Source: Hoyosella altamirensis
GTDB taxonomy: Bacteria; Actinomycetota; Actinomycetes; Mycobacteriales; Mycobacteriaceae
NCBI RefSeq assembly: GCF_014191505.1
Contig: NZ_JACHWS010000001.1
Span: 124,001 to 188,000 of the forward strand
Reading direction: 5' to 3'
Length of the DNA stretch: 64,000 bases
In this document: positions 43,668 to 53,817 of the stretch, piece by piece
Numbering within the stretch: position 1 is the first letter of the stretch
Layout: each line of letters opens with the position of its first letter
Translations under genes and position numbers: made by a program
Notes under the pieces: model-generated
Told to the model about the DNA's origin: nothing
Database searches by the model: none
The model's input: the letters and a program-made list of their open reading frames with translations, nothing else

Positions 43668-45485
43668 ATGGCAATCCCAACGCACGAACGACGCCCCGAT
43701 GCGGCCCTGGGACTCGAGGGTGTTCCGCATACCGGCGAGGAAATGACTGACGACGGCCATCTGGTTGAGCCGCAGGCCAACGAGTTCGCACATGCGAGAG
43801 AGGCGAAACGCGAACCGGAGTGGTACAAAACCGCGGTCTTTTACGAGGTGCTGGTCCGCGCCTTCCATGATTCCAACAACGATGGCACCGGCGACATGCG
43901 GGGCCTCGTCGACAAGCTTGATTACTTGCAATGGCTAGGCGTCGACTGCTTGTGGCTGCCGCCCTTTTACGCGTCGCCACTGCGTGATGGCGGGTACGAT
44001 ATTTCCGATTTCCGTGCCGTGCTGCCCGAGTTCGGCACCGTCGATGACTTTGTTTACCTCCTTGAGCACGCGCATCGGCGCAATATCCGCGTCATCACTG
44101 ACCTTGTTCTCAACCACACTTCGGACGCTCACCCCTGGTTTCAGGAATCACGCAATCATCCGGACGGTCCGTATGGCGACTTTTATGTGTGGTCCGACAC
44201 TGACACGGGGTATCCCGACGCGCGGATAATCTTCGTCGACACGGAGTCGTCGAACTGGACATACGATCCCGTTCGCGGTCAGTTCTACTGGCACCGGTTC
44301 TTCTCGCATCAGCCCGACCTCAACTATGAGAACCCCGAGGTCGGTGAGGCGATGATCGATGTCCTGAGGTTCTGGCTTGACCTCGGCATCGACGGTTTCC
44401 GGCTGGATGCGGTCCCGTACCTGTTCGAAGAGGAGGGGACGAATTGCGAAAATCTGCCGCGCACGCATGAGTTCCTCAAGCACTGCCGGAAGGTGGTCGA
44501 CGACGAATTCCCGGGCAGGGTGCTGCTTGCGGAGGCCAACCAGTGGCCGTCCGACGTCGTCGCGTACTTCGGCGACCCCGCCGTGGGCGGGGACGAGTGC
44601 CACATGGCCTTCCACTTCCCGCTCATGCCGCGCATCTTCATGGCCGTCCGGCGGGAATCGCGCTATCCGATCTCAGAAATCCTGGCACAGACGCCGCCCA
44701 TACCTGCTGGGGCGCAGTGGGGGATCTTTCTGCGTAACCACGACGAGCTGACGCTGGAGATGGTCACCGACGACGAGCGTGACTATATGTACTCCGAGTA
44801 CGCCACAGACCCGCGCATGAAGGCGAACATCGGCATCCGCAGACGGCTTGCGCCGTTGCTCGACAACGACATCAATCAGATGGAGTTGTTCACCGCGATG
44901 TTGTTGTCACTGCCAGGATCTCCGGTTCTGTACTACGGCGACGAGATCGGTATGGGTGACAACATCTGGCTCGGGGACCGGGATGCGGTCCGCACACCGA
45001 TGCAGTGGACTCCGGATCGCAATGCCGGTTTCTCGACTTGCAACCCTGGACGCATGTATCTCCCGCCTATCGCGGACCCTGTCTACGGCTACCAGAGCGT
45101 CAACGTCGAGGCGCACCTGAATAATGCGTCGTCCCTGCTGTACTGGACGCGCCGCATGCTTGAGATTCGGCGCCAGCACCACGCTTTCGGACTGGGTGAG
45201 TTCATTGAGCTTGGCTCCTCGAACCCGAGCGTCCTCGCGTACTTGCGTCACTACAACGATCCGGCCGACGGGGACGATCTGGTGTTGTGCGTGAACAACC
45301 TGTCCCGCTTCCCTCAGCCCGTAGAACTGGACCTTTCCAGGTACGCGGGTCGGCAGCCCACCGAACTGACCGGTGGCGTGAGATTCCCCGTGATAGGGGA
45401 GCTTCCTTACCTGTTGACGCTTCCGGGTCATGGCTTCTACTGGTTCCAGGTCACCGACGCGGTCGAGGGTGGCGACGCGCAGTGA
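43668..45485 (+). CDS. treS: Trehalose synthase / maltose alpha-D-glucosyltransferase
   Basis: 605-aa GH13 enzyme interconverting trehalose and maltose. N-terminal landmarks: [37 protein letters not shown]. Catalytic residues: Asp in [12 protein letters not shown], Glu in LLAEANQWP, Asp in RNHDELTLE, all as in mycobacterial TreS. The ATG at 43743 (MTDDGH) with GGCGAGGAA is an alternative start. Its stop overlaps the maltokinase start (GTGA), as in the TreS-Pep2 pair. Confidence 0.95.
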   Translation: MAIPTHERRPDAALGLEGVPHTGEEMTDDGHLVEPQANEFAHAREAKREPEWYKTAVFYEVLVRAFHDSNNDGTGDMRGLVDKLDYLQWLGVDCLWLPPFYASPLRDGGYDISDFRAVLPEFGTVDDFVYLLEHAHRRNIRVITDLVLNHTSDAHPWFQESRNHPDGPYGDFYVWSDTDTGYPDARIIFVDTESSNWTYDPVRGQFYWHRFFSHQPDLNYENPEVGEAMIDVLRFWLDLGIDGFRLDAVPYLFEEEGTNCENLPRTHEFLKHCRKVVDDEFPGRVLLAEANQWPSDVVAYFGDPAVGGDECHMAFHFPLMPRIFMAVRRESRYPISEILAQTPPIPAGAQWGIFLRNHDELTLEMVTDDERDYMYSEYATDPRMKANIGIRRRLAPLLDNDINQMELFTAMLLSLPGSPVLYYGDEIGMGDNIWLGDRDAVRTPMQWTPDRNAGFSTCNPGRMYLPPIADPVYGYQSVNVEAHLNNASSLLYWTRRMLEIRRQHHAFGLGEFIELGSSNPSVLAYLRHYNDPADGDDLVLCVNNLSRFPQPVELDLSRYAGRQPTELTGGVRFPVIGELPYLLTLPGHGFYWFQVTDAVEGGDAQ

Positions 45486-46849
45486 AAGCCGATGAGATCG
45501 TGACCTCACTGGCGGAGCCATTGCGCGAATGGCTGCCACGGCAGCGCTGGTTCGCCAGCAAAAACCGCTCGATCGATGCCGTCGAACCCCAGGCCTCTGT
45601 GTGGCTGGAAGACGGCGATCCCGGAGTGGTGCACGCTTTGGTGACGGTACGGCAGCAGGATATCGCCGATACTTATCAACTCCTGATCGGCCTGGCGAGC
45701 GAGCCTGCGGAGTATATCGAGGTGATCGGCAACGTAGGCGAACTCGCTGCATTCGATGCCTCAGTGGACCCAGCGCTCTTGGCCCCGCTGCTGGACTTCT
45801 TCGCTGCCCGGGCTGACCGTCACGGCGTGGTGTTCGCGCCTGAGCCTGGTACCGGGCCGAACACGGGGCTGAAGACTGGGTTGCGCCCCAGGAGTGTCGG
45901 CGCGGAGCAGAGCAACACGTCGCTGATATTCGGCGACGCGTACATTCTCAAGCTTTACCGTCGGCCGCTTCCTGGCAAGCAGCGCGATCTTGAGCTGCAC
46001 CGCCTGCTGCATGCCGCGGGCAGCCCCCATATAGCAACGCCGTTGGGCAGCATTCAGGCGCGAGACACGGTTCTGGGTTTCCTGCAGCAGTACTTACCGG
46101 ACGCAACGGAGGGCTGGGCTGCGGCGAGCGCGAGCGTACGGGACTTGATGGCTGAGGGAGACTTACATGCTTCGGAAGTCGGCGGTGATTTCGCTGGTGA
46201 AGCGCGCCGCCTGGGCGCTGCAGTAGCGGCGGTGCACGCCGATCTGGCACGTGTCGGGGGGAGTAGCGCCGCGAGCCCCGAACAGGTCGCGAATATGGTG
46301 GCGTCGATGCACGCTCGTCTCGATAAGGTGCTCAAGCAGGTGCCTGAGATTGCCGAGCACGAAACTACGGTGCGTGCGGCGTTCGATGAACTAAACGCAA
46401 CCCCGTTGGTTCTGCAGCAAATCCATGGCGATCTGCACTTAGGGCAGGTTCTGCGCACCACGTCGGGCTGGGTGCTCATTGACTTCGAAGGAGAGCCCGC
46501 GGCGACCCTTGCGGACCGGTCGGCGCTGGGGAGCCCGCTTCGTGATGTTGCGGGGATGCTGCGTTCGTTCGACTACGCGGCACACCACCTTCATGTTGGT
46601 GAGGGCGATGCGCGCGGTGAACATCAGCGCGAAGTCCGGGCCGAAGAGTGGGTGGAACGTAACTGTGCGGCGTTCTGTGAGGGATACACCGCGGCGGGTG
46701 GCGAAACACGCGACCTGCGCGAGCACCACGCCGAATTGCGTGCATTTGAACTGGACAAGGTCGTCTACGAGGTGGGGTATGAGCAGCAAAACCGGCCAAG
46801 CTGGCTGCCGATCCCGTTGGGCGCACTCGCCAGACTGACTGCGAACTGA
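45482..46849 (+). CDS. mak: Maltokinase
   Basis: 455-aa kinase making maltose-1-phosphate from maltose and ATP for the GlgE glucan pathway. Visible: N-terminal cap [20 protein letters not shown]-site [18 protein letters not shown], catalytic loop [12 protein letters not shown] and metal-binding IDFEGEP. Translationally coupled to treS by a GTGA overlap. glgE itself is not in the window. Normal length. Confidence 0.94.
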   Translation: MKADEIVTSLAEPLREWLPRQRWFASKNRSIDAVEPQASVWLEDGDPGVVHALVTVRQQDIADTYQLLIGLASEPAEYIEVIGNVGELAAFDASVDPALLAPLLDFFAARADRHGVVFAPEPGTGPNTGLKTGLRPRSVGAEQSNTSLIFGDAYILKLYRRPLPGKQRDLELHRLLHAAGSPHIATPLGSIQARDTVLGFLQQYLPDATEGWAAASASVRDLMAEGDLHASEVGGDFAGEARRLGAAVAAVHADLARVGGSSAASPEQVANMVASMHARLDKVLKQVPEIAEHETTVRAAFDELNATPLVLQQIHGDLHLGQVLRTTSGWVLIDFEGEPAATLADRSALGSPLRDVAGMLRSFDYAAHHLHVGEGDARGEHQREVRAEEWVERNCAAFCEGYTAAGGETRDLREHHAELRAFELDKVVYEVGYEQQNRPSWLPIPLGALARLTAN

Positions 46850-46917
46850 TCGATTCCTTCCGCTGCTGAGGCGGAGTATTTACGTCCTAAAGCGTGGCGT
46901 AAGCGGGCGCCCAATTG

Positions 46918-46949
46918 CGAGGATATCGAACCGTTATAGGTGATCCTCG
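46918..46949 (+). promoter_or_regulatory. Hairpin in the 265-bp leader region after mak
   Basis: CGAGGAT (46918-46924) pairs with ATCCTCG (46943-46949) around 18 nt, 69 nt past the mak stop. It may be a weak terminator or part of the leader of the next gene; no U-tract. Confidence 0.3.
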
Positions 46950-47114
46950 TCGCATAGCAGGACGCTCCAATCGGGCTTGTCATTGGCGGGAAAAAGCTGG
47001 TCAGCACCTAATTATGTCGAGGTCCGCCCGAAATTCACCAACAAAGATCAACTTTGCATTTCCCTCAAGCAGTACGTATGTTCTGGAAGCGATTTGGCCT
47101 CGAAAGGACATGAC

Positions 47115-47705
47115 GTGGAAATGCACCGGCTCCCTTTAGCAAGGATGCGCGGACAAGTAGCGGTAGCCCTTGGAATTGTTTTGGCATCCACCAATGTGGC
47201 GGTCGCTGAAGCGCCCTCGCCCATGTCCAGCGAACGCGCCACTGTTGGCGTTCTTGCCCTTGAGGCTGCGCAGAGTTTCTCGCCGAGGACGATAGCGCCA
47301 CCACCCCCGCCAGTCGTCGAAGCCCCTCCCCGGCCGCCGAGTGTGGTCGACATCGCGCAGCGGGAGTGCCCGTTTGGCTCCGCGGAGAGTCTGGGCCTGA
47401 CCGCCAACGCCGCCATGGCCTACCGCGCGGTGTGCGCGCTGTTCCCTCAGGTGGGCGCCTTCGGTGGCCTACGGCCTGGCGACGGCGGCGATCACGGACA
47501 CGGGCGCGCTGTCGATTTCATGATCAGTAGCGATATCGGTGACGCGATAGCGGAGTTCGCGCTTGCTCATGCCGCGGAGTTCGGGGTCACATACGTAATC
47601 TGGCGCCAGCGCATCCGCTATCCAGGTGGCGAGTGGAAGCAGATGGAAGACCGCGGTTCAGTGACTGAGAACCATTACGACCATGTGCACGTCAGCTTCC
47701 ACTGA
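47115..47705 (+). CDS. Secreted ARB_07466-like C-terminal domain protein
   Basis: 196-aa exported protein. A signal sequence (hydrophobic VAVALGIVLASTNVAVAEA, about 16-34) is followed by a Pro-rich linker (PPPPPVVEAPPRPP) and a domain with GDHGHGRAVDFM and HYDHVHVSFH, the His/Asp pattern of the ARB_07466 family related to D,D-peptidase folds. Likely acts on the cell wall; enzymatic activity is not established. GTG 47115 with GAAAGGA SD; the longer frame to 46977 is unlikely. Confidence 0.78.
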   Translation: MEMHRLPLARMRGQVAVALGIVLASTNVAVAEAPSPMSSERATVGVLALEAAQSFSPRTIAPPPPPVVEAPPRPPSVVDIAQRECPFGSAESLGLTANAAMAYRAVCALFPQVGAFGGLRPGDGGDHGHGRAVDFMISSDIGDAIAEFALAHAAEFGVTYVIWRQRIRYPGGEWKQMEDRGSVTENHYDHVHVSFH

Positions 47706-47733
47706 ACCACACCTGCCTTAATCTTGACGACCC

Positions 47734-48219
47734 CTATTTCTTGACGACCTGTGTGCCGCCGGCGATGCGGTCGTGGAAGCCCTGTTTCGCGGAGCTCGTG
47801 CTGATTGTGAAGCCAATCGCCACCACGGCGATGAGCCACAGCAGCGAGCCGACGAACGAAATGAGATTCAGCAGCATGTACGCGTTGCGGACTGCGGATT
47901 CTTTCAGGCTTGGTTTCGAGCGACCGCCGGAACCCATGACGTGCAGTCCAAGGACTTTCTTGCCGGGTGTCGAGCCTGTCGTCACTTCGAACACCAAGAA
48001 ATAGAGAAACCCGAATCCAGCACCGGGGAGAAGTGCCGCCCAGGCTGGGACTTCGCCGCCTTGGCGGAGGAGCCAGAAGACTATGGCGCCGAGGATCCCC
48101 GCGATCACCCAGTCGATGAGGCGCGCAATACCGCGAGGTGCGACTCCCGCCGGCTTGGTTCCGAATCCGGTGCCGGCGAACTGCGGGTTAGTCTCCGGAT
48201 CGTATCCGCCACTGCTCAT
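47734..48219 (-). CDS. RDD family membrane protein
   Basis: 161 aa. N-terminal polar stretch, then an RDD domain with helices near 35-52, 60-80 and 120-140. The family motif is RGIARLIDWVIAGI and TPGKKVLGLHV; conserved RD pair in FHDRIAGGTQVV. Function of stand-alone RDD proteins is mostly unknown. Convergent with the ARB_07466-like gene. Confidence 0.85.
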   Translation of the reverse strand: MSSGGYDPETNPQFAGTGFGTKPAGVAPRGIARLIDWVIAGILGAIVFWLLRQGGEVPAWAALLPGAGFGFLYFLVFEVTTGSTPGKKVLGLHVMGSGGRSKPSLKESAVRNAYMLLNLISFVGSLLWLIAVVAIGFTISTSSAKQGFHDRIAGGTQVVKK

Positions 48220-48465
48220 GGTGATTCACCTTGCCTCTGTTGCGTGTCTATCCGTCTCGGTCACTTGAAAGCATTTCTGAGTGCCTTCTGGTGAGAGTAG
48301 TACCAGACTTGGGTATCCCGGGACAAGAATAGAGCGATTGCCTGCAAGTAAAGTTTGTTACAGATTATCGCAATTAATATAGCTGCCGGAATGTGTAAAT
48401 CGCCCTATTCTGTGAAATGCAATTCCGAGACGTCATTCTGGAAGGGAAATGCGTCGTGGCGGCAC

Positions 48466-49911
48466 TTATGCCAGTCCGCCCCGGCGGACACGGCGCCACT
48501 CCGAGACAGCGAAATCGAATACCCGCCGGCCCTCCTCGCGTGCGCAATTAACGTGTTCGACGTCAACTGGGTGGCTGCCGATGCGCTGCAGGCGAAGGAC
48601 GTCACCACTGCGGGCGAAGTCAGGAAGCCACGCTGCGAAGCAGAAACCCAGACGCTCGAGTTCTGTCGCTAGCGCGCCAGCGGCGACATCGGTCAACGGG
48701 AGGTCAAGGTAGGTGACCGCGAGATCAAAGGCGTTGAGCCCGTCCAGTTCCTCCGCGATTCGAGTGCCGGCGTCCGCGCCGATCTGCGCGACCCGAATAT
48801 AGGCGGTGGCAGTGCTGGGGACGGCCATTACGCGAACTTTCGTGCGCCCAGCACGTCCAGTCGGAAGTGACGAGCTGCTATCGACGTTGCGGTCGAGTTG
48901 TGCTGCGGTGGCGAGATCAGAGAGCAGCGCAACAAGCTGACGGGGAGGATACAAAATACGTCCGCGTGACTGGAGTGGCGTGTACATCGCGACGAGAGTC
49001 CGGCGTCCCTGATTGATGTTTTCTAGTTCAGCCATGGTCACCGTGGCGGGGGACGCGCCGATGAGCAGTCCCACCTCAAGGCCTCCGAGATGGACAACTT
49101 CCTTTTGGCTGCCAGGGTGATTCGTTACTGCTTGGGCCCACACCCCGGGTATGGCTTCTTCGCGGGCGATGTTGAGACGCAGCGCTGCCATTCGTTCGGC
49201 TAAGTGCCGGCCGCGGTAGCGCGGGTCAACAACGAGCTTTCCGGACTCGGGTACCGGGTCACCTTCGCGCTGGACGAACAGCGCCGCGTGGCCGACGATT
49301 CCCCGGTCGGGGCTCACGGCGGCGACAGAGTGCATCAGACCGCGTTTCAGTAAGTGCGTGATATGCCTGGGCTCATAGAGGGTGGTGTCCTTGTACGTGT
49401 AGCCGTAGCAGCGGTAGATGCATTGGACGAGCCCCTCTGCATCTGCCGGTGTCATGCGGCGGATGACGATCGATTCCGCTTCCTCATCCGATACTCGTTG
49501 CGCCGTATCGTCGAGGACTGGTCCGCTGTAACGCGTGTTCGCGGTCGCGACACGGATCGAGCAGGAGGCAACATTTCCTTCGTGCCCGTGGCTTGCGATG
49601 TGGAGTTCGTCAACGAACCCCAGGGCGGCTAGCCGGCGCGATGGTGCCGCGCGCGCCTGTGCACCGGTCATGGGCAGGCCCTGGTCGGTGACGGTCACAG
49701 TCACGGTCCCAGAGTCCGCAAGCACCGCGACCTGGACATCCGGCTGAGCGGTTTCGAATTCACGTGTCAGGGCTTCGCGCACCAGTTCTTCAACGACCAC
49801 GCGAAAACGCGTTGCGTAGTCCTCGCGCAGACCCGCAGTGGTCACCATCGCGCGAACGGCCGCACCAACAGCGGTGAGTGAGCCGTCAGACCCATCGATG
49901 TGAATCTTCAT
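48466..49911 (-). CDS. HATPase (RsbW-like) fused to GNAT acetyltransferase
   Basis: 481-aa, three-part protein. Residues 1-125 look like an RsbW-type ATPase: VVVEELVREALT (N-box-like), VTVTDQGLPM (G1-box-like), LAALGFVDELHIASHGHEG. Residues 145-310 form a GNAT domain (VVDPRYRGRHLAERMAALRL is the acetyl-CoA loop). The last 150 residues resemble a second, degenerate GNAT half (LDGLNAFDLAVTYLDLPL, LERLGFCFAAWLPDF). No neighbouring anti-sigma antagonist is present. Substrate unknown; a stress-linked acetyltransferase controlled by its ATPase module is possible. Confidence 0.72.
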   Translation of the reverse strand: MKIHIDGSDGSLTAVGAAVRAMVTTAGLREDYATRFRVVVEELVREALTREFETAQPDVQVAVLADSGTVTVTVTDQGLPMTGAQARAAPSRRLAALGFVDELHIASHGHEGNVASCSIRVATANTRYSGPVLDDTAQRVSDEEAESIVIRRMTPADAEGLVQCIYRCYGYTYKDTTLYEPRHITHLLKRGLMHSVAAVSPDRGIVGHAALFVQREGDPVPESGKLVVDPRYRGRHLAERMAALRLNIAREEAIPGVWAQAVTNHPGSQKEVVHLGGLEVGLLIGASPATVTMAELENINQGRRTLVAMYTPLQSRGRILYPPRQLVALLSDLATAAQLDRNVDSSSSLPTGRAGRTKVRVMAVPSTATAYIRVAQIGADAGTRIAEELDGLNAFDLAVTYLDLPLTDVAAGALATELERLGFCFAAWLPDFARSGDVLRLQRIGSHPVDVEHVNCAREEGRRVFDFAVSEWRRVRRGGLA

Positions 49912-50037
49912 CGACGGTCATGACCCGTTTGTCGCCATAGACAGAGAAGCTACTCGGTTGATCAGCGCGACACTTGACGTTCTGCGGATTCAGCTGAGTG
50001 CGGGGGAGGCAGCAGTCGCGTTCCCCGCACTCCCGTA

Positions 50038-50478
50038 TCACTTACTCGCGCGCTGCATCCTCAGATACGGCATCATCGCCGCAAACCCGAGGAGAACGAC
50101 TACTGCGCCAGCGATGACGTTCGTCATTACCGTGGCAGTTGCGGCTACGGTGCCGCTGACCAGCCATACCGCAACGATCGTCCAGAGACCGAGAAGCGGG
50201 CATACCCACCCTAGGCGGTGCGTTCGGTCGTATGCGGCCGCGTAGCCGACGCCGAGGGCAGCGATCACCAGCCCTACGACCAGGTTGTTCATCGCGAGTG
50301 CTACTGATACGTCGTGGAACCCTACGATCCACGGGGACAGCGCGACAAACAAGCCGGCCAGAACAGTCAGTGAATCGGTCATTTGCGCGGACCGAGCCTC
50401 AGCCATCTGTTCGTAGCGCGCGCTCATAGCGGTGATATCTGGATGCGACTCGATGTTCGGTGCGCCGTGCGTTGTCAT
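50038..50478 (-). CDS. SPW-repeat membrane protein
   Basis: 146-aa protein with four TM helices containing the SPW repeat (LSPWIVGF, and the weaker GLWTIVAVWLVSG). Start ATG 50478 with an excellent SD (GGAGGTG, 6-nt spacing); the longer frame to 50556 is rejected. Function unknown. Divergent from a small secreted protein gene. Confidence 0.82.
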   Translation of the reverse strand: MTTHGAPNIESHPDITAMSARYEQMAEARSAQMTDSLTVLAGLFVALSPWIVGFHDVSVALAMNNLVVGLVIAALGVGYAAAYDRTHRLGWVCPLLGLWTIVAVWLVSGTVAATATVMTNVIAGAVVVLLGFAAMMPYLRMQRASK

Positions 50479-50744
50479 CACATCACCTCCAATGGTGACG
50501 AAACCCAACCGGAAAGCATCGCTGCGGCTCCTCCGAAAAACGGACAAAAGCCCCATGATGCTGCCCTCAGGATACGCCCAAAGTTGTGGCGTTTGCCGAA
50601 TCGTGGAGGGGCCGGGCAGGCCCTGGAACTAGGGGATTGTGCGCTACGTCACCCGCCAGGTCTAATGGAGGTGTCAGGCCGTTACTGAATGGTCCGCGAC
50701 GTGGAGGTCATCCGGCTTGGCTCGTACGTGTGCGAGGAGGAGCG

Positions 50745-50966
50745 ATGAAACGCAGGGCAACGGTGCTGGCCGCGTCCGTGTTGATGGCAGCCGGGATCTC
50801 GTTGGCGGCTGCACCGACCGCTTCGGCGCACCCAGGTGTGGGATTTCATGTGTACCCGACTCAAGCTGAATGCCTGATGGGCATGCACGAGCACCTCATG
50901 GCGGGGCAGTGGCGGCTGAATTGCATAGGCTTCCTGAATACGCCTTATATCCTCTTCCACTACTGA
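50745..50966 (+). CDS. Small secreted protein, 73 aa
   Basis: Signal peptide MKRRATVLAASVLMAAGISL...TASA with predicted cleavage before HPG; mature part ~44 residues with two cysteines (AECLMG and LNCIGF) likely forming one disulfide, and several aromatic residues. SD GGAGGAG. Not recognised as a family. Its last 7 nt overlap the end of the convergent quinone-oxidoreductase gene. Confidence 0.7.
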   Translation: MKRRATVLAASVLMAAGISLAAAPTASAHPGVGFHVYPTQAECLMGMHEHLMAGQWRLNCIGFLNTPYILFHY

Positions 50967-51772
50967 GGTCTGTTGGGCGAAGTTGTCGGCGCGGGGTGCG
51001 GCGCGGTGCGCGTATGCACCCCGATGCCCGTTTGCCCGGGCAGGATCTCAGGCTTTAGTTTGCGCGCGGCGTCATAGTCGCCGCTGCGCATGGCGCGGTA
51101 CGGAATCGGTTCTTCGTCCGGGAGCCCGGCAAGTCGCGTCAGCAGTTCACTCTCCACACCGGAGGCACCTTCCCACCCGGGTGCGTCGACAGCGGGTATC
51201 AGGTGCGGCCGCAACGGCGCCATCCCGGTGTACCAAAATGTGCCATGCAGGATCGGGAAAAGCAGGGACTCGATATCGCCGTTGATCCCGCGCGCCTCGA
51301 AGGAGGACGCTCTGTCACCTGCGGTGGTGATGATGAGCGCGCGCTTTCCTGCGAGCCCGCCTTCGCCGTACTTCAGGGTCCGCCCGGTCGCTGGGTCTTT
51401 CACGCCGAATGCGAAGCCTTTGACGAAGACTCGGTCGAACCAGCCTTTGAGGATCGCGGGCATTCCGTACCACCAGAGCGGAAATTGGATTATCAGCAAG
51501 TCGGCTGCCGCGAGTTTTTCCTGCTCGACCCGAATATCGGCGGCGATTTCGCCGGTGAGGAACGCGTGGTGTGACTGTTCGGTGACTGTGCCGCCCTGCG
51601 CTCGGGCACGGCCAAAGTCGTCCTGCCTGAAGATCGGGTTCCAGTTCATGTCGTAGAGGTCGGACGTGATGACGTGGTGCCCAAGGCCGCAGAGGTGCTG
51701 GGTGCCCGCTTTGAAGAGCCGTGCGTTGAGTGAATCAGCAGCTGGGTGAGCATGAATCCAATGGGTTTGCAT
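50960..51772 (-). CDS. NAD(P)H:quinone oxidoreductase (flavodoxin-like fold)
   Basis: 270-aa flavoprotein of the NQO1/MdaB family. Visible: HAHPAADSLNARLF (FMN/FAD phosphate loop), LLIIQFPLWWYGMPAILKGW, FDRVFVKGFAF, and TTAGDRASSF. Reduces quinones or azo/nitro compounds with two electrons. ATG 51772 with AGGAAGG SD. Divergent from an HxlR regulator gene, which probably senses the same stress. Confidence 0.88.
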   Translation of the reverse strand: MQTHWIHAHPAADSLNARLFKAGTQHLCGLGHHVITSDLYDMNWNPIFRQDDFGRARAQGGTVTEQSHHAFLTGEIAADIRVEQEKLAAADLLIIQFPLWWYGMPAILKGWFDRVFVKGFAFGVKDPATGRTLKYGEGGLAGKRALIITTAGDRASSFEARGINGDIESLLFPILHGTFWYTGMAPLRPHLIPAVDAPGWEGASGVESELLTRLAGLPDEEPIPYRAMRSGDYDAARKLKPEILPGQTGIGVHTRTAPHPAPTTSPNRPQ

Positions 51773-51891
51773 GGCGTCTGACCTTCCTTGATGAAGCTTC
51801 TCACTTCATACTGGAGGTATATAAACAAATGACACAAGTACGGTCATTTTTGTGTAGTACTCACATTTATGTAACTGATGAGGTGAGAGCA

Positions 51892-52251
51892 ATGCGGGAT
51901 TCTGTGGCGAAGGCAATGGAGGTCTGCCCAGTCGAGGTGGCGATCGCTGTCCTTGGAGGTTCGTGGAAGATGACGATCGTCAAACACCTGGTCTCGGCGA
52001 CGCTGCGATTCGGTGAGTTGTCTCGAGTGGTGGGCGGGGTGAGTGCGCGCATGCTCACCCGGCAGTTGCGGGAACTCGAAGCGGATGGCGTCGTTCATCG
52101 CGAGGTGTACGCGGAGGTACCCCCGCGTGTGGAGTACTCACTGACGGAGCTAGGCCGCACTCTCGTTCCGCTCGTCCAGATGCTCGACGAGTGGGGAGCG
52201 AACTACCAGGAGCGAGCTGCCCAGAGTCCGAGCCGGAGCCGGATACGCTGA
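51892..52251 (+). CDS. HxlR family transcriptional regulator
   Basis: 119-aa winged-helix regulator. Family core VCPVEVAIAVLGGSWKMTIV with Cys near residue 11, a possible redox or electrophile sensor, then RFGELSRVVGGVSARMLTRQ and LRELEADGVVHREV. Alternative upstream starts are GTG 51886 and ATG 51829. It likely represses the divergent quinone oxidoreductase gene. 4 nt before the deazaflavin-reductase gene, so it may be co-transcribed with it. Confidence 0.87.
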   Translation: MRDSVAKAMEVCPVEVAIAVLGGSWKMTIVKHLVSATLRFGELSRVVGGVSARMLTRQLRELEADGVVHREVYAEVPPRVEYSLTELGRTLVPLVQMLDEWGANYQERAAQSPSRSRIR

Positions 52252-52255
52252 GCAT

Positions 52256-52687
52256 ATGACCGAGCACAGTGGAATCTTCAAGTTGGTTATGCGCGTGGGA
52301 GCCAAGGTTGAAACGTGGCGTTTCCGCAGGTCGGGCGGAACATCGAAGTTCATGGGGAATGAGCAGCTCCTGCTCACCACGGTTGGGCGCAAGTCGGGTA
52401 AAGAGCGGACAACGCCCCTCTTTTACGGGCGAGACGGTGACCGGCTGATCGTCATCGCATCGTTCGGCGGGAGTGACACCCATCCGGCGTGGTACCTGAA
52501 TCTCCGGGATAGAGGTGAGGGCTGGGTCGAGCTGGGTAAGGACAAGTTCCGAGTCACACCGGAATTACTGGAAGGTGAAGAACGTGAGCGCAATTGGCGT
52601 GCGATGTCAGAGTTCTGGCCCGACTACGATAAATACACGACCAAGACGTCGCGCACGATCCCGGTTGTCGCGTTAGTTCGAAACTGA
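52256..52687 (+). CDS. F420-dependent (Ddn-type) nitroreductase family protein
   Basis: 143-aa split-barrel protein of the deazaflavin-dependent nitroreductase family. Conserved stretch LLTTVGRKSGKERTTPLFYG binds the F420 tail; HPAWYLNLRDRGEG follows. Substrate unknown; mycobacterial relatives reduce quinones and activate nitroimidazole drugs. Starts 4 nt after the HxlR stop. Confidence 0.86.
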   Translation: MTEHSGIFKLVMRVGAKVETWRFRRSGGTSKFMGNEQLLLTTVGRKSGKERTTPLFYGRDGDRLIVIASFGGSDTHPAWYLNLRDRGEGWVELGKDKFRVTPELLEGEERERNWRAMSEFWPDYDKYTTKTSRTIPVVALVRN

Positions 52688-52736
52688 CGTCCGAAACATT
52701 CAAGACGCAACCCGTACGCGGTCATACGGTGGGTTC

Positions 52737-53144
52737 ATGAAACCGCGTTTGAATGTGATTGCCCTTGTCGTATCGGACATGAGCCGGTCCCTGGCGTTCT
52801 ATCGGCAACTGGGCCTGGACATCCCTGCAGATGCAGACTCTCAGCCACATGTGGAGTATGAACTCGCGGGCGGCGTTCGTCTCGCGTGGGATGACATCGC
52901 CACCATTCGTACTTTCGACCCAGGCTGGGAGCCGCCCGGGCATGGTCAGGTAGGTCTCGCGTTCGAATGTGCAAGCCCCAGCGACGTCGATTCCGCCTAT
53001 CAGGATCTCGTTGACGCTGGCTACAAGAGCCATATGGCGCCCTGGGACGCATTCTGGGGGCAGCGCTATGCCGTCATCAACGACCCTGACGGCAACAGCG
53101 TAGATCTCTACGCGCCGCTTCCCGCTATTTCAACAGAGACGTGA
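52737..53144 (+). CDS. VOC/glyoxalase superfamily protein
   Basis: 135 aa, two betaalphabetabetabeta modules. LVVSDMSRSLAFYRQLGLD at the start and YAVINDPDGNSVDLYAP at the end are typical; metal ligands of true glyoxalases are only partly present (terminal acidic residue lacking), so it may bind or sequester a small molecule. Its 3' end overlaps the convergent AraC-type gene by 20 nt. Confidence 0.82.
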   Translation: MKPRLNVIALVVSDMSRSLAFYRQLGLDIPADADSQPHVEYELAGGVRLAWDDIATIRTFDPGWEPPGHGQVGLAFECASPSDVDSAYQDLVDAGYKSHMAPWDAFWGQRYAVINDPDGNSVDLYAPLPAISTET

Positions 53145-53805
53145 CGGTGTGGCCGGTCAGCGAGCGGGTGTCGCGCGCAAAGTGTGCTTGGTCCGCGTAG
53201 CCGGATTCTGCAGCGGCCACGCTGGGCGGCATCCCGCCGCGGGCGAGGTCCAGCGCGCGATTCAGCCGAAGGATTCGGCCAAGGGTCTTCGGTCCATAAC
53301 CAAAACAATCGATACTTCGCCGGTGCAGTTGGCGCGAACTGAGACCGGTGTGATGGGCTACGTCCGCGACCGGCCAACCCCGATGCAGCATGGTGTACAT
53401 GCGCTCCGCTAGCCCGTCCGAGGGTGGCGCGACAGAGAGTCGCTCCGCAGTGATCTTTTCCAGCGCAACTCCAGGGTCGGTGGCTTCGGCGACCCGTTCA
53501 CTGAGTCGCCTGGCCTCGGCCGCGGGCAGTAGTGCGTCGATCGCGATGCGTGTATCGCGGAGCTCAGCAGCCGGTATTCCGGCGACCAGCCGTCCCCGGC
53601 CGCAGGCAAAACGGATGCCAACCCACTCCGAGGCAGTCCAGGTGGTGGCGTAGGCGTGGGTATCTGGTCCGGCAAGGAGCAATTGATCGTCGTGCCAGAG
53701 CAGGTCCATACAGCCGTCTGGCAGCACCAGCTGGTCTTCACTTTCGGGTGATGACGCCGACCACACCACCGCATGGCGAATGGTCGACCGGCGCTCTGTA
53801 TACAC
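53125..53805 (-). CDS. AraC family transcriptional regulator
   Basis: 226 aa. An N-terminal DUF6597-like sensor half (LVLPDGCMDLLW, DTHAYATTW) and a C-terminal AraC HTH (VADVAHHTGLSSRQLHRRSI, FGYGPKTLGRILRLNRAL, AAAESGYADQAHFARD). Co-directional with and 12 nt downstream of the EamA transporter gene. Effector unknown. Confidence 0.86.
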   Translation of the reverse strand: MYTERRSTIRHAVVWSASSPESEDQLVLPDGCMDLLWHDDQLLLAGPDTHAYATTWTASEWVGIRFACGRGRLVAGIPAAELRDTRIAIDALLPAAEARRLSERVAEATDPGVALEKITAERLSVAPPSDGLAERMYTMLHRGWPVADVAHHTGLSSRQLHRRSIDCFGYGPKTLGRILRLNRALDLARGGMPPSVAAAESGYADQAHFARDTRSLTGHTVTSLLK

Positions 53806-53817
53806 GCCTACAGGATC

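Noticed and set aside
43156-43980. 274-codon minus-strand frame between the scn operon and treS
   Set aside because: Arg/Pro/Ser-rich shadow overlapping two real genes; no start signal.
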